Of a stretch of DNA of 64,000 bases, positions 1 to 7,884 are shown piece by piece. The DNA lies in the NCBI GenBank assembly GCA_937901745.1, contig CALGSZ010000048.1:1-64000 (forward strand). The letters run 5' to 3'. This DNA is from an uncultured Chloroflexota bacterium (GTDB lineage: Bacteria; Chloroflexota; Chloroflexia; Thermomicrobiales; UBA6265). The stretch's first letter is position 1, and every line of letters begins with the position of its first letter. Below the pieces are notes generated by a model, which was given only the letters and a program-made list of their open reading frames with translations, was not told the DNA's origin and ran no database searches. The position numbers and the translations under genes are program-made.

Positions 1-68
1 GCGAAGCGAGCCCCCTTTCGCTAAGATGCGCCAAGGCATCGTGTCAGCGAAATCGAGGGGGCGTCGGC

Positions 69-1790
69 GTGGGAACGCGCAGCGAGTGGATCATAGAGCG
101 GAGCGAGACGCGGACTTCGGGCGGCATGGTCGCGGCGAAGACGCCGGAAGCGGCCGAGGCCGGGGCCGAGGTGCTGCGGCGTGGAGGCAACGCGGTTGAT
201 GCCGCGGTCACGGCGGGGTTCGTCGCGGGAGTCGTCGAGCCGTGGATGAGCGGACTCGGCGGGGGCGGCTTCCTCGTTCGGTACGATCCGCGCACGGACG
301 ACGCGACGGTCGTCGCCTTCCCGATGGTCGCGCCTCAACGCGCACATCCGGATATGTTTCCCCTCGCCGGCGGCGGTACCGATTCATCCCTCTTCGGCTG
401 GCTCAGAGTCGTCGACGACGCGAACATCGTCGGTCACCGCGCCGTGGCCGTTCCGGGATTGGTGGACGGGCTCGCGCTCGCCTTGGAGCGCTTCGGCACC
501 GTGTCGTTCGCGGACGCTCTGCAACCGGCGATCAGGTTCGCGGAAGAGGGCGTACCCGTCACCTGGCACACGACGCTGCAGATCGCGCGGGACCTCCCGA
601 GCTTGACCCGATTTCAGGCCACAAGGGAGATCTTTTGCCCGGATGGCTTCGCGCCGTTCTCTCCTGATGCCGCGGCTCCGGTCATGCTGCGCCAGCCCGA
701 TCTCGCGCGAACGCTTCGCCGGCTGGGGGACGAGGGTCCGCGCTGGTTCTACGAGGGCGAGTTCGCCGAGAAAGCCGTGGCGCACCTGCAGGAAGGTGGC
801 GCTCCGTTCGAGCAGAGCGACTTCCGCGATTACCGGGCGCGTATCGAGCCGGCGACTCGCCTCACGTATCGCGACTGGAGCGTGGTAACGACCGGAGGCG
901 CGACCGGCGGCACGACCTTGGCGATGTCGCTGCGGCTCCTTGACGGCCTTGACCTTGCCGGACTCGGGCACAACGCGCCGGAATCACTGCACCTGATGGC
1001 GCAGGCATTCCGACTGGCGTTTGCTGACCGGTACGCCTATCTCGCCGACCCGGACGCGGTCGAGGTTCCGCTCGATGCGCTCCTCTCTGAAGATTACCTG
1101 GCAGAGCGGCGCGCGCTCATCTCCGGAACTACCCTCCCAGCGATTCGGTCCGGCTCGCCAGAACGGCTGGGCGTGCGGCACGGACTCGCTCGATCGGTGC
1201 CGGAGTACGTGACGAGCGACAGCACGACGCACATCAGCGTGATCGATGCGAACGGCGTCGCCGTCTCCCTCACGCAGACGCTCCTGAGCATCTGGGGAAG
1301 TCGGGTAGTCGTACCAGGCACGGGCGTCCTGCTGAACAACGGCATGATGTGGTTCGATCCCGTCCCCGGGCGGCCGAATTCGGTCGGCGGCGGCAAGCGC
1401 CCGCTCAGCAACATGTCTCCCGCCGTGATCTTCCGCCCCGGTGGCGCGACGGCTGCCATCGGCGCGAGCGGTGGTCGGCGCATCATGAACTGCCTCGCCC
1501 AGATCGCCAGCAACCTCATCGATCACCGCCTGGCGATGCAGCCGGCCGTAAGCGCGCCGCGGATCGATGCCTCGACCGTCGATCTCCTCGTCGATGCCCG
1601 GATTCCCGAAGCGACGCGAGCGGCGCTGCGAAATCTCGGGCATCGTGTCGTCGTGCGCGACGACCGGCTTCTCCGCGGCGAGTTTGCCTCACCAGCGTGC
1701 GTCTACTTCGCGAATGGCGAGTTTGTCGGTGGAGTAGACCCATTCTACTTCCCGGCCACTGCCTCGGGAGTCACCCCGGCGAACACCTAA
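69..1790 (+). CDS. Gamma-glutamyltransferase family protein
   Basis: Ntn-hydrolase of the gamma-glutamyltranspeptidase family, which cleaves or transfers gamma-glutamyl groups from glutathione-like substrates after self-cleavage into two subunits. The 573-residue protein has the N-terminal signature GGMVAAKTPEAAEAGAEVL followed by GGNAVDAAV and a Gly-rich SGLGGGGF segment. The predicted self-cleavage and nucleophile residue is Thr386 in DSTTHISVID, and KRPLSNMSP (about 443-451) matches the family PLSSM motif. The GTG start at 69 is chosen because GAGGGGG lies about 7 nt upstream; the next in-frame Met is residue 20. I see no signal peptide, although Gram-negative GGTs are usually periplasmic, so a cytosolic enzyme or a different family member (for example a cephalosporin or gamma-Glu-amide hydrolase) is possible. 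The family call is firm; the substrate is not. Confidence 0.9.
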   Translation: MGTRSEWIIERSETRTSGGMVAAKTPEAAEAGAEVLRRGGNAVDAAVTAGFVAGVVEPWMSGLGGGGFLVRYDPRTDDATVVAFPMVAPQRAHPDMFPLAGGGTDSSLFGWLRVVDDANIVGHRAVAVPGLVDGLALALERFGTVSFADALQPAIRFAEEGVPVTWHTTLQIARDLPSLTRFQATREIFCPDGFAPFSPDAAAPVMLRQPDLARTLRRLGDEGPRWFYEGEFAEKAVAHLQEGGAPFEQSDFRDYRARIEPATRLTYRDWSVVTTGGATGGTTLAMSLRLLDGLDLAGLGHNAPESLHLMAQAFRLAFADRYAYLADPDAVEVPLDALLSEDYLAERRALISGTTLPAIRSGSPERLGVRHGLARSVPEYVTSDSTTHISVIDANGVAVSLTQTLLSIWGSRVVVPGTGVLLNNGMMWFDPVPGRPNSVGGGKRPLSNMSPAVIFRPGGATAAIGASGGRRIMNCLAQIASNLIDHRLAMQPAVSAPRIDASTVDLLVDARIPEATRAALRNLGHRVVVRDDRLLRGEFASPACVYFANGEFVGGVDPFYFPATASGVTPANT

Positions 1791-1918
1791 GCCAGATCGC
1801 GGGGCCGGTTGCTGGTCATCTAGCGACGCCGCCTGAGCGTAGACTTAGCAGACGACTTGCCGCGCGGGCGCATTCCTCGTCCGCACCACAATTCGTGTGG
1901 CCCCTTGAGGATGGCGAA

Positions 1919-4177
1919 TTGACCTGCTGGCTCTCTTGCTGCCTGAAAACGTTTGCCAGATGGATCTCGGCGCGACTCCCGCGTGCGCTCGTGGGCGCGC
2001 TCACCCTTGGTGCCTGCGCGATCGCTGTCCTCCTCTTGAGCCCCCTGCCGGTCGGCGCCCACGCTGAGCTGGAACGCGCCGAGCCGCCACCCGACGCGCT
2101 GCTTGCCGCTCCTCCACGGGAGCTTCGTCTCTGGATGACGGAGCGAGTCGCGCAAGAGGCGGGCTCGCCGTCCATTCGAGTCCTCGATGAATCCGGCGAG
2201 CCGGTTGCCGTAACAGATGTTCGAGTCTCGGACGACAACCCGCGCCAGATCGTCGCTCGCATCTCAGGACTCAGCACTGGCACCTACACGGTCATGTGGA
2301 CGGTCCGCTCGGCGGACGACGGCCACACGTTGACCGGGAGCTACGGTTTCCGGATCGGCACCGGACGGGCTCCCGGCGCGGCCACCGTCGAGGGCGAGCT
2401 TCCCCGAGGGTGGGCGGTCGCTGCCCGCTGGCTTACGTTCCTCGGCGCGGCGATCGCGGCGGCTGGATTCCTGTTCCGTGTTGCGGTCGCCGGTACGGAC
2501 TCTGGAACCCGTCGCACGCTCACGCTTGGCGCGGCAGTCATCGCCCTGGTTGCGACGCTCATCGAGCCGGTGCTGCAGACGCGTTTCCCGCCCGCCGGAG
2601 CGACTCGTCCTGACCTTTCGGAGGCGATCGCCGGCTTGCCGAGCGCCTGGTGGCTGCGACCAGCTGGCCTCGCAATCGCCGTCGCGCTCGCCATCGCCGC
2701 CATTGTCACGCGCCGCAGAACGATTCCCTCTTGGATGGAGATCGCCGGCGGGTTGGCAGCTGGTGTTGCGCTCCTGGGTCTTGCCGGGACAAGCCATGCT
2801 GCAGCCAGGGAAACGTGGCGCGAGGTCTCGACGCTTTCGATCGTCCTCCACCAGATCGCGATCGGATTGTGGGTAGGCGGTCTGGTCTGCCTCGGGCTCG
2901 ACCGCTGGGAGCGCCGGGGAGAGCCGACCGGCGCGGACCCGGTTCGGCGCTTCTCGCGACTCGCCCTTTTCCTCGCGCTCGTTGGCATCGGGACCGGAGT
3001 CGTCAACGCGGGGTTCATCTTGCCGACGCTGCGCTCGCTCTGGGAGAGCGACTACGGCAAGGTCCTCCTGATCAAGGTCGCGATCCTCGTTCCCGTGCTC
3101 GCACTGGCGACGTTCCACCGCCTTGCGCTGCGCCGGGCCTTGTCCCGCGCCACGGAGTCGCTCCGCACGACAATACAGGTGGAAGCGGCGTTGGCGATGT
3201 TGGTCGTCCTCGGAGGATCGGGCCTCGCCTTGCTCGCTCCGCCGGCCGTGGCGACCGGAACGCTGACCGCGATCGACTTGGCAGCTCCCCCTTCTGTTGA
3301 CGCCGAGAGCGATCTCGTCACGCGCCTCAAGGTTTCTCCCGCCAAGCCCGGCGACAACGAGGTCAGTGTCTTCTTCACCACGCTGGATGGAGCGCCCGTG
3401 CCCGCGTCCGAGGTCGCGCTCGTTCGGCTGGATTTCCAGAGCCTGGATCACGAGGCAGAGCAACGAGGAATCGTCGCTGAGCCGGCGGAGGGCGATGTCT
3501 TCGTCACCAAAGGAGTCCAGCTGAGCCTCAACGGTTGGTGGCGCGTCAACGTGCTCGTGCGGCGACTCGGCCAGCCGGACTTGACGGTGCCGTTTTATCT
3601 TCTCCTGCCAGATCCGAACATTCACGGCATGGATGCTCCCGACGTGCCGGAGGGCTCGCCGGACGCCGAGGCGCTCTACCAACGGGGCCTCGCCTCGTTG
3701 ACTTCGCTCCAAAGCGTACGGTGGAGCCAGCGCCTCACGGGTGGCACGGGGACCGCGGTCATCCTGGAGTTCGCGGTGCGCGCTTCGAACGGTGACGAGC
3801 CGCCCGCGATGGCGATCCGGTCACGAGAGCTTGAGTCGATACAGATCGGCGACCAGCGCTGGCAGCGGCAACCGGGCGGCGATTGGATCGAGACGGAGGC
3901 AGGGAGGATCCTGCCACCATCGGCGTGGGGAGAGACGTACGAGGGAGCAACCGGCTTCCGTCTCGGCATCACGGAAGAGATCAACGGCGAGCCGGTGCAG
4001 GTCGTGACGTTCCACGTGCCCGCCACCGACCGCTACGTCGCGGCGTGGTACGCCTGGTGGATCGGTCAGGAGAGCGGCCAGCTCTACCGCCTCGCGATGA
4101 TCTCCCGCCTGCACTACATGATCGACGACTACTCAGAATTCAACGAGCCGCTGACAATCGCTCCACCCACGAGCTAG
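1919..4177 (+). CDS. CopC-CopD fusion copper-resistance/transport protein with extra C-terminal domain
   Basis: Predicted 752-residue secreted and membrane protein. After a signal-type hydrophobic stretch (about 20-46) the mature CopC-like domain starts at His48 (AHAELERAEP). It carries the second copper-ligand pattern D-x-H at 134-136 (ADDGH), the arrangement expected of the Cu(II) site of CopC. Several membrane helices of the CopD type follow (about 160-460), then a soluble beta-rich segment resembling YtkA/FixH-like domains ending near LLPDPNIHG. A last ~180 residues with no family I can name resemble an LppX/LolA-like lipid-binding fold only in general character. The open frame continues upstream into the GGT gene. 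I place the start at TTG 1919 because TTGAGGAT precedes it and it gives a clean signal peptide; GTG 1895 is the alternative. Confidence 0.85.
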   Translation: MTCWLSCCLKTFARWISARLPRALVGALTLGACAIAVLLLSPLPVGAHAELERAEPPPDALLAAPPRELRLWMTERVAQEAGSPSIRVLDESGEPVAVTDVRVSDDNPRQIVARISGLSTGTYTVMWTVRSADDGHTLTGSYGFRIGTGRAPGAATVEGELPRGWAVAARWLTFLGAAIAAAGFLFRVAVAGTDSGTRRTLTLGAAVIALVATLIEPVLQTRFPPAGATRPDLSEAIAGLPSAWWLRPAGLAIAVALAIAAIVTRRRTIPSWMEIAGGLAAGVALLGLAGTSHAAARETWREVSTLSIVLHQIAIGLWVGGLVCLGLDRWERRGEPTGADPVRRFSRLALFLALVGIGTGVVNAGFILPTLRSLWESDYGKVLLIKVAILVPVLALATFHRLALRRALSRATESLRTTIQVEAALAMLVVLGGSGLALLAPPAVATGTLTAIDLAAPPSVDAESDLVTRLKVSPAKPGDNEVSVFFTTLDGAPVPASEVALVRLDFQSLDHEAEQRGIVAEPAEGDVFVTKGVQLSLNGWWRVNVLVRRLGQPDLTVPFYLLLPDPNIHGMDAPDVPEGSPDAEALYQRGLASLTSLQSVRWSQRLTGGTGTAVILEFAVRASNGDEPPAMAIRSRELESIQIGDQRWQRQPGGDWIETEAGRILPPSAWGETYEGATGFRLGITEEINGEPVQVVTFHVPATDRYVAAWYAWWIGQESGQLYRLAMISRLHYMIDDYSEFNEPLTIAPPTS

Positions 4178-4228
4178 CGAAGCGACCTCTCCGAGAGCAA
4201 TCGTCGCGGCTAGGTCGAGCGAAGAGGC

Positions 4229-5134
4229 TCAGCGCACGCCAGCCGCCAGAAGAGCCAGCACGAACGCGCCCACCACGAGCCGGTAGATGACGAACACCGT
4301 CGTCGAGGAGGTCTGCAGTAGACGGAGCAACCCCCAAATCGCGGCGAACCCCGAAATCGCCGAGGCGGCGATGCCCCAGACGAACGCGGACACCTCGGCC
4401 GCGCTCATGCCTGCCTGTAAGGTATCGAGCAGCCCCTTCGCGCCAGCGGCCGCCACGAGCGGTATCCCGAGCAAGAAGGAAAACCGAGCCGCATCCGCGC
4501 GCCGCATCCCACGCCACATTCCGGCCGTGAGCGTCACTCCCGAGCGCGAGACGCCAGGCAAGAGTGCCATAGCCTGCGCGATCCCAACCGCCACCGCATC
4601 GGCCACCTGAAGCTGGTCCAAGCCCCGCCGGCGCGCCGAAGCGCGATCGACAATCCAGAGCAAGAGCGCGAACCCGATCAGCAAGCCGGCCATGGCCACG
4701 ATTGACGCCGGCCGGTGGTCGTCGCTGTGAAAGAAGCTGTCGATCGCGGACTCTCCCAGCAGCCCGGCAATGCCGCCCGGAATCGAGCCGATGACGATCA
4801 GCAGGGCCAGCCGCGCGTCGTGGTCCCGGTTCGCCTGCGAGCCGCCGGAAACGGGATAGGCGCCCTCCGGCATCGGTTCCGGGGCCGAGCGTAGCAACTC
4901 GCGGGGCCGCGATAAAGCGATTGGCAGAGCCCGGATCATCGCCAGGATCTCCCGCCAAAAGTAGACAACGACGGCCAGCAGGGTGCCGAGGTGGAGCGCG
5001 GCGTCGAAAGCGAGGCTCGAAGCCTCCCAGCCGAAGAGCCACGGAATGAGGATGAGATGGCCGGAGGAGGAAATCGGCAGGAACTCGGTCAGCCCCTGCA
5101 CGATGCCGAGAAAGATCGCTTCGAGGGTATCCAT
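4229..5134 (-). CDS. uppP: Undecaprenyl-diphosphatase
   Basis: Integral membrane phosphatase (BacA/UppP family, 301 residues). It converts undecaprenyl diphosphate to undecaprenyl phosphate, recycling the lipid carrier for peptidoglycan and other wall polymers; over-expression of this family gives bacitracin resistance. Both family signatures are present: EFLPISSSGHLIL (about residues 17-29, holding the catalytic Glu and Ser/His) and PGVSRSGVTLTAG (about 195-207). Length and the hydrophobic profile of about eight helices fit the family. It lies directly downstream of the flippase-like gene on the same strand (27 bp apart), so the two are probably cotranscribed. Its function links to murJ, the LCP gene and the GT26 enzyme elsewhere in the window. 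Confidence 0.95.
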   Translation of the reverse strand: MDTLEAIFLGIVQGLTEFLPISSSGHLILIPWLFGWEASSLAFDAALHLGTLLAVVVYFWREILAMIRALPIALSRPRELLRSAPEPMPEGAYPVSGGSQANRDHDARLALLIVIGSIPGGIAGLLGESAIDSFFHSDDHRPASIVAMAGLLIGFALLLWIVDRASARRRGLDQLQVADAVAVGIAQAMALLPGVSRSGVTLTAGMWRGMRRADAARFSFLLGIPLVAAAGAKGLLDTLQAGMSAAEVSAFVWGIAASAISGFAAIWGLLRLLQTSSTTVFVIYRLVVGAFVLALLAAGVR

Positions 5135-5161
5135 TGACTTCCTTTGATCTCGATTCCGTGA

Positions 5162-6235
5162 CTATCGGGGCCGCGGCGCTTTCGAGCCGGCAACACCGCT
5201 CGGCACACGCTCGGCGGCAACCGGCGGAGCAGCGGGTTGCGCGGCGTCGCCGTTTAGCTCCCGGATCTGCTGGAGCGAGAATTGCTGCCGCCACCACTCG
5301 ATGGCGCCCCAGATCGTGACCGGGAAGAACAACGCGGCATGCACGAGGATCGCGTACGAGAGGGCAATCTCGCGCGGCTCCCCCAGAGCCCCATTCAGCA
5401 CGAGGATCACCCCGCTTTCGAACGGGCCGACGTAGCCTGGCGAGGACGGGATGAGCGTGGCCAGGTTGGCGACGCCTGTCGTTAGGAGCGTTTGCGGCAC
5501 GCCGATGGCGTCAGCCAGTCCGCCGCCGAAGGCGCGCGCCAGCGTCCAGTACATAGATGCCTCGAAGAGCCAGGCAACAACCGAAGTAGCGGCAACGGAC
5601 GCGAGATCCGACTTCCGGCGGAGGACGCCGAGGCCGGAGAAGAACGACTCCGCCATCCGCTCCACGCGGTCGGCGACCGGCGTCGGCAGCGGACCAACGA
5701 CGATCTGCAATAGGCGGTCGCGGAGATCGCCACCGAGCGTCAGCAAGAAGAAACCGATTAGCACGCCGGCGAAGAGGATGAACGCCACCAGCGCGATGTG
5801 TTGGACCGCTGACGTCAGGCTGACGACTGTCGCCGAAGCGAGGATGAATCCGAGGAGCGTCAGTCCATCGAAGAGGCGCTCCACGGCAATCGTCGCAAGC
5901 GCGGCTGTCTTGCGGACGCCATACCGGCGTGACAGCGCGTAAGAGCGCACCAGCTCGCCCGTGCGCAGGGGCAACACGTTGTTGGCCATGAAGCCGACCG
6001 CGACGACGGGCGCGAGGTCGGTCGTCGAGGCGCGCAGGACCGGTCGCAGGAGGAGCTTCCACCGGAGAGCGCGCACCCAAACGCCGATCAGGTACAGCGC
6101 GACCGCCGGCAACAGGTACCGGTAATCAGCTTTGGTGAGCGCGTCGCGAATCGCGGAGAAGTCTTGTCCGCGCAGGGCGTAGGCGATGAAGCCCGCGCTA
6201 ATGAGGAAGCCCGCCAGGACGCGCCAGGACTTCAT
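5162..6235 (-). CDS. Lysylphosphatidylglycerol synthase TM-region/UPF0104 family membrane protein
   Basis: A 357-residue polytopic membrane protein of the flippase-like family (PF03706, also called UPF0104 or the AglD/MprF transmembrane region). Characteristic segments are the N-terminal pair of helices, LRWKLLLRP (about 57-65) and GELVRSYALSRRYG (about 98-111), followed by FDGLTLLG near residue 128. Members are full-length flippases joined to synthase domains in MprF or stand-alone proteins, as here, of mostly undefined role in lipid or polyprenol-linked substrate handling. The soluble synthetase domain of MprF is absent. Placement immediately upstream of uppP suggests work on a lipid carrier, but that is inference. 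The C-terminus is Pro/Ala rich and non-membrane. Confidence 0.8.
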   Translation of the reverse strand: MKSWRVLAGFLISAGFIAYALRGQDFSAIRDALTKADYRYLLPAVALYLIGVWVRALRWKLLLRPVLRASTTDLAPVVAVGFMANNVLPLRTGELVRSYALSRRYGVRKTAALATIAVERLFDGLTLLGFILASATVVSLTSAVQHIALVAFILFAGVLIGFFLLTLGGDLRDRLLQIVVGPLPTPVADRVERMAESFFSGLGVLRRKSDLASVAATSVVAWLFEASMYWTLARAFGGGLADAIGVPQTLLTTGVANLATLIPSSPGYVGPFESGVILVLNGALGEPREIALSYAILVHAALFFPVTIWGAIEWWRQQFSLQQIRELNGDAAQPAAPPVAAERVPSGVAGSKAPRPR

Positions 6236-6600
6236 GCGGGGCGAACCTCGGCGAGCGCGAAATCGCTACGGCCCGGAGCGGTGCCGGGAATGCGGTGACT
6301 CTCAGCCCGGTGGTGACAACAACGAATGAGCACGGGCATTGACGCTCCAGGGCGTTCGGCCAAGACACGAGCGCACCACAAGTGCGCCGCGCTGAGTATA
6401 GCGTGCGGTCCAGGCGCCCAGAGATCGTTTCCAAGGCGACTTTCGTCCTGACCTTGGCGCCTTCAATACTCGTGCCCGCGAATTGAACCTGCAATTTGTA
6501 CGTCTAATTTATCTAGACACATTGCGCGGTCACCCGTAATCTGGCCTGACACCGTCTGGAATTGGCCAGCGGTGCGCTCTAAGAGGTAAGGTGGTTACGC
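6236..6600. other. Intergenic region between the divergent flippase-like gene and the rhodanese gene
   Basis: 365 bp without a supportable gene. The last 120 bp are markedly more AT-rich than the surroundings. They contain a weak candidate sigma-70 promoter for the rhodanese (TTGAAC at 6483-6488, TAATTT at 6505-6510, 16-nt spacing), and AGAGGTAAGG just ahead of ATG 6601 is the ribosome binding site. No RNA gene or repeat seen. Confidence 0.4.
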
Positions 6601-6993
6601 ATGGTGAAAACTATTGCGGAGATGGTTGCCGACGCTAAGCAGCGCGTGGAAAACCTCTCAGTGGATCAGGTAGCGCGGGAGATCGAGAATGGCGACGCCC
6701 TTCTCGTCGACATCCGGGAGCCAGACGAGCGCGAGAAGAATGGGGTGATTCCAGGAGCTGTGGCAGCTCCGCGCGGGATGCTCGAGTTCTACGCGGACCC
6801 GACCAGCTCCTATCACCGACCGGAATTCGACCCGGATCGCCGCATCATCTTGCAATGCGCATCCGGTGGCCGATCCGCGCTCGCGGCCGACACCCTACAA
6901 CAGATGGGGTACAAGAACGTGGCACACCTCGACGGCGGGCTCAACGCCTGGCGGGACGCCGGTCGCCCCATCGAGTCGGAAAACGCGTCGTGA
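6601..6993 (+). CDS. Single-domain rhodanese (sulfurtransferase) protein
   Basis: 130-residue single rhodanese domain. Family members move sulfane sulfur from donors such as thiosulfate or persulfides to acceptors, through a persulfide on the active-site Cys. The predicted catalytic Cys is C86 in LQCASGGRSALAADTL; the six-residue loop after it (ASGGRS) is of the sulfur-specific length, not the seven-residue Cdc25/arsenate type. The conserved LLVDIREPDE motif (about 34-43) and the terminal HLDGGLNAW motif are intact. There is no signal peptide. Start ATG 6601 follows AGAGGTAAGG. It stands alone as a monocistron and is followed by a perfect hairpin. The physiological acceptor is unknown. Confidence 0.93.
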   Translation: MVKTIAEMVADAKQRVENLSVDQVAREIENGDALLVDIREPDEREKNGVIPGAVAAPRGMLEFYADPTSSYHRPEFDPDRRIILQCASGGRSALAADTLQQMGYKNVAHLDGGLNAWRDAGRPIESENAS

Positions 6994-6997
6994 CAAA

Positions 6998-7026
6998 CGA
7001 GCCGCGCCCTCTTGGTGCGCGGCTCG
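6998..7026 (+). terminator. Hairpin after the rhodanese gene
   Basis: Perfect 9-bp stem CGAGCCGCG/CGCGGCTCG (6998-7006 with 7018-7026) and an 11-nt loop, starting 4 nt after the stop codon. No T-run follows, so termination would be inefficient or factor-assisted. Confidence 0.55.
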
Positions 7027-7179
7027 CATCCGGAATCCACTCTGAACAACTGAAGCCTTGATTGGCAACCCAAACCGGCCCTGCTCGCGCGATGCGCGGT
7101 AGGGTTGGTTCCCTTTCTTGGCGCACGCTGAGCCCTGCCCTGGACCAGCGCGGCCAGCCCGCGATTGCCGCGTACCCGT

Positions 7180-7476
7180 TTAGCGGTGACGATAGATGAT
7201 CCGACCGCGAGTCAGGTCGTAGGGGGAAAGCTCGACCGTCACCCGGTCACCCGGCAAGACTCGGATGTAGTTCGTCCGCATCTTACCGGCAAGGTGGCTG
7301 AGAACGGTGTGGCCATTCTCGAGCTCGACCCGAAACATCGCGTTCGGCAGCGCCTCGATGACGCGTCCATCAACCGTGATCGCGTCTGGATCCTGGCGCC
7401 GCGGCCTCTCCTCGACCGACGTGGAAGCGGGGCCCGTGCGAGACGACTTACGATACTGCTGAACCTTCTTCGGCAA
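7180..7476 (-). CDS. infA: Translation initiation factor IF-1 with N-terminal extension
   Basis: IF-1 binds the ribosomal A site during initiation. The C-terminal 70 residues are a textbook S1/OB-fold IF-1: VDGRVIEALPNAMFRVELE, NGHTVLSHLAGKMR and the terminal YDLTRGRIIYR motif. The protein is 98 residues instead of the usual ~72 because of a basic, Arg/Lys/Gln-rich extension of about 27 residues before the OB fold. The frame starts at TTG 7476, supported by a strong GGAGG six nt upstream; no ATG, GTG or TTG closer to the OB fold is available, so the extension appears to be real. It is transcribed alone, not in a ribosomal-protein operon within view. A likely -10 box (TATAAT, minus strand 7585-7590) lies about 110 nt upstream. 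Confidence 0.93.
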   Translation of the reverse strand: MPKKVQQYRKSSRTGPASTSVEERPRRQDPDAITVDGRVIEALPNAMFRVELENGHTVLSHLAGKMRTNYIRVLPGDRVTVELSPYDLTRGRIIYRHR

Positions 7477-7884
7477 GCGTTACCTCCGTTAGGACATGAT
7501 TATCCGCCTACCTCGCTCCTCCTTGCTATCAGCGAACCGATATTCCGGAGGCGCGAACCTCGCTTTCAATGGAAGTATACCGAAATTATAGCCAATTCGG
7601 CGGCCGATTGAACCGTCTGGATGTTCAACGCTGGCGCGCGTGGCGACGTGAGATGCGGCCCGAATTTCCCGGCATCAGGCATGCCTCGCGGCGCGGCGAA
7701 CGTCCCACCATCACTCGTCCTGATTGAGCGGTCACGACGCCGCTCAAGCCGGGGCGTCACCCGTCCCCGTCTCCCCTTCGACTCTGGGGTAGCAGGCTCC
7801 GCTCTCGTCTGCGATCATCCCGCGCGAAGGTTCCACTTGCCTGGAAGATCCGATGCCGCGCGGGCATCTCAGGAGGTCATCTCG
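7477..7884. other. Divergent intergenic region infA / class III aminotransferase
   Basis: 408 bp between divergent genes. The infA-proximal half is AT-richer and holds the infA ribosome binding site and candidate -10 box. The aminotransferase-proximal half is GC-rich; its long open frame upstream of ATG 7885 lacks typical coding features and is taken as non-coding. AGGAGGT at 7871-7877 is the aminotransferase ribosome binding site. Confidence 0.5.
7585..7590 (-). promoter_or_regulatory. Candidate -10 box of the infA promoter
   Basis: Consensus TATAAT on the minus strand, about 110 nt upstream of the TTG start of infA. The -35 is weak (TTCAAT with 16-nt spacing). Confidence 0.45.

Noticed and set aside
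1349..1918. In-frame upstream extension of the CopC-CopD frame (570 nt)
   Set aside because: It lies mostly inside the GGT gene in another frame, has the biased Arg/Pro/Ser composition of a shadow frame, and precedes the clear signal peptide and CopC domain.
7621..7884. Upstream extension of the class III aminotransferase frame
   Set aside because: Low-complexity GC-rich translation with no homology to the family; a strong AGGAGGT precedes ATG 7885.
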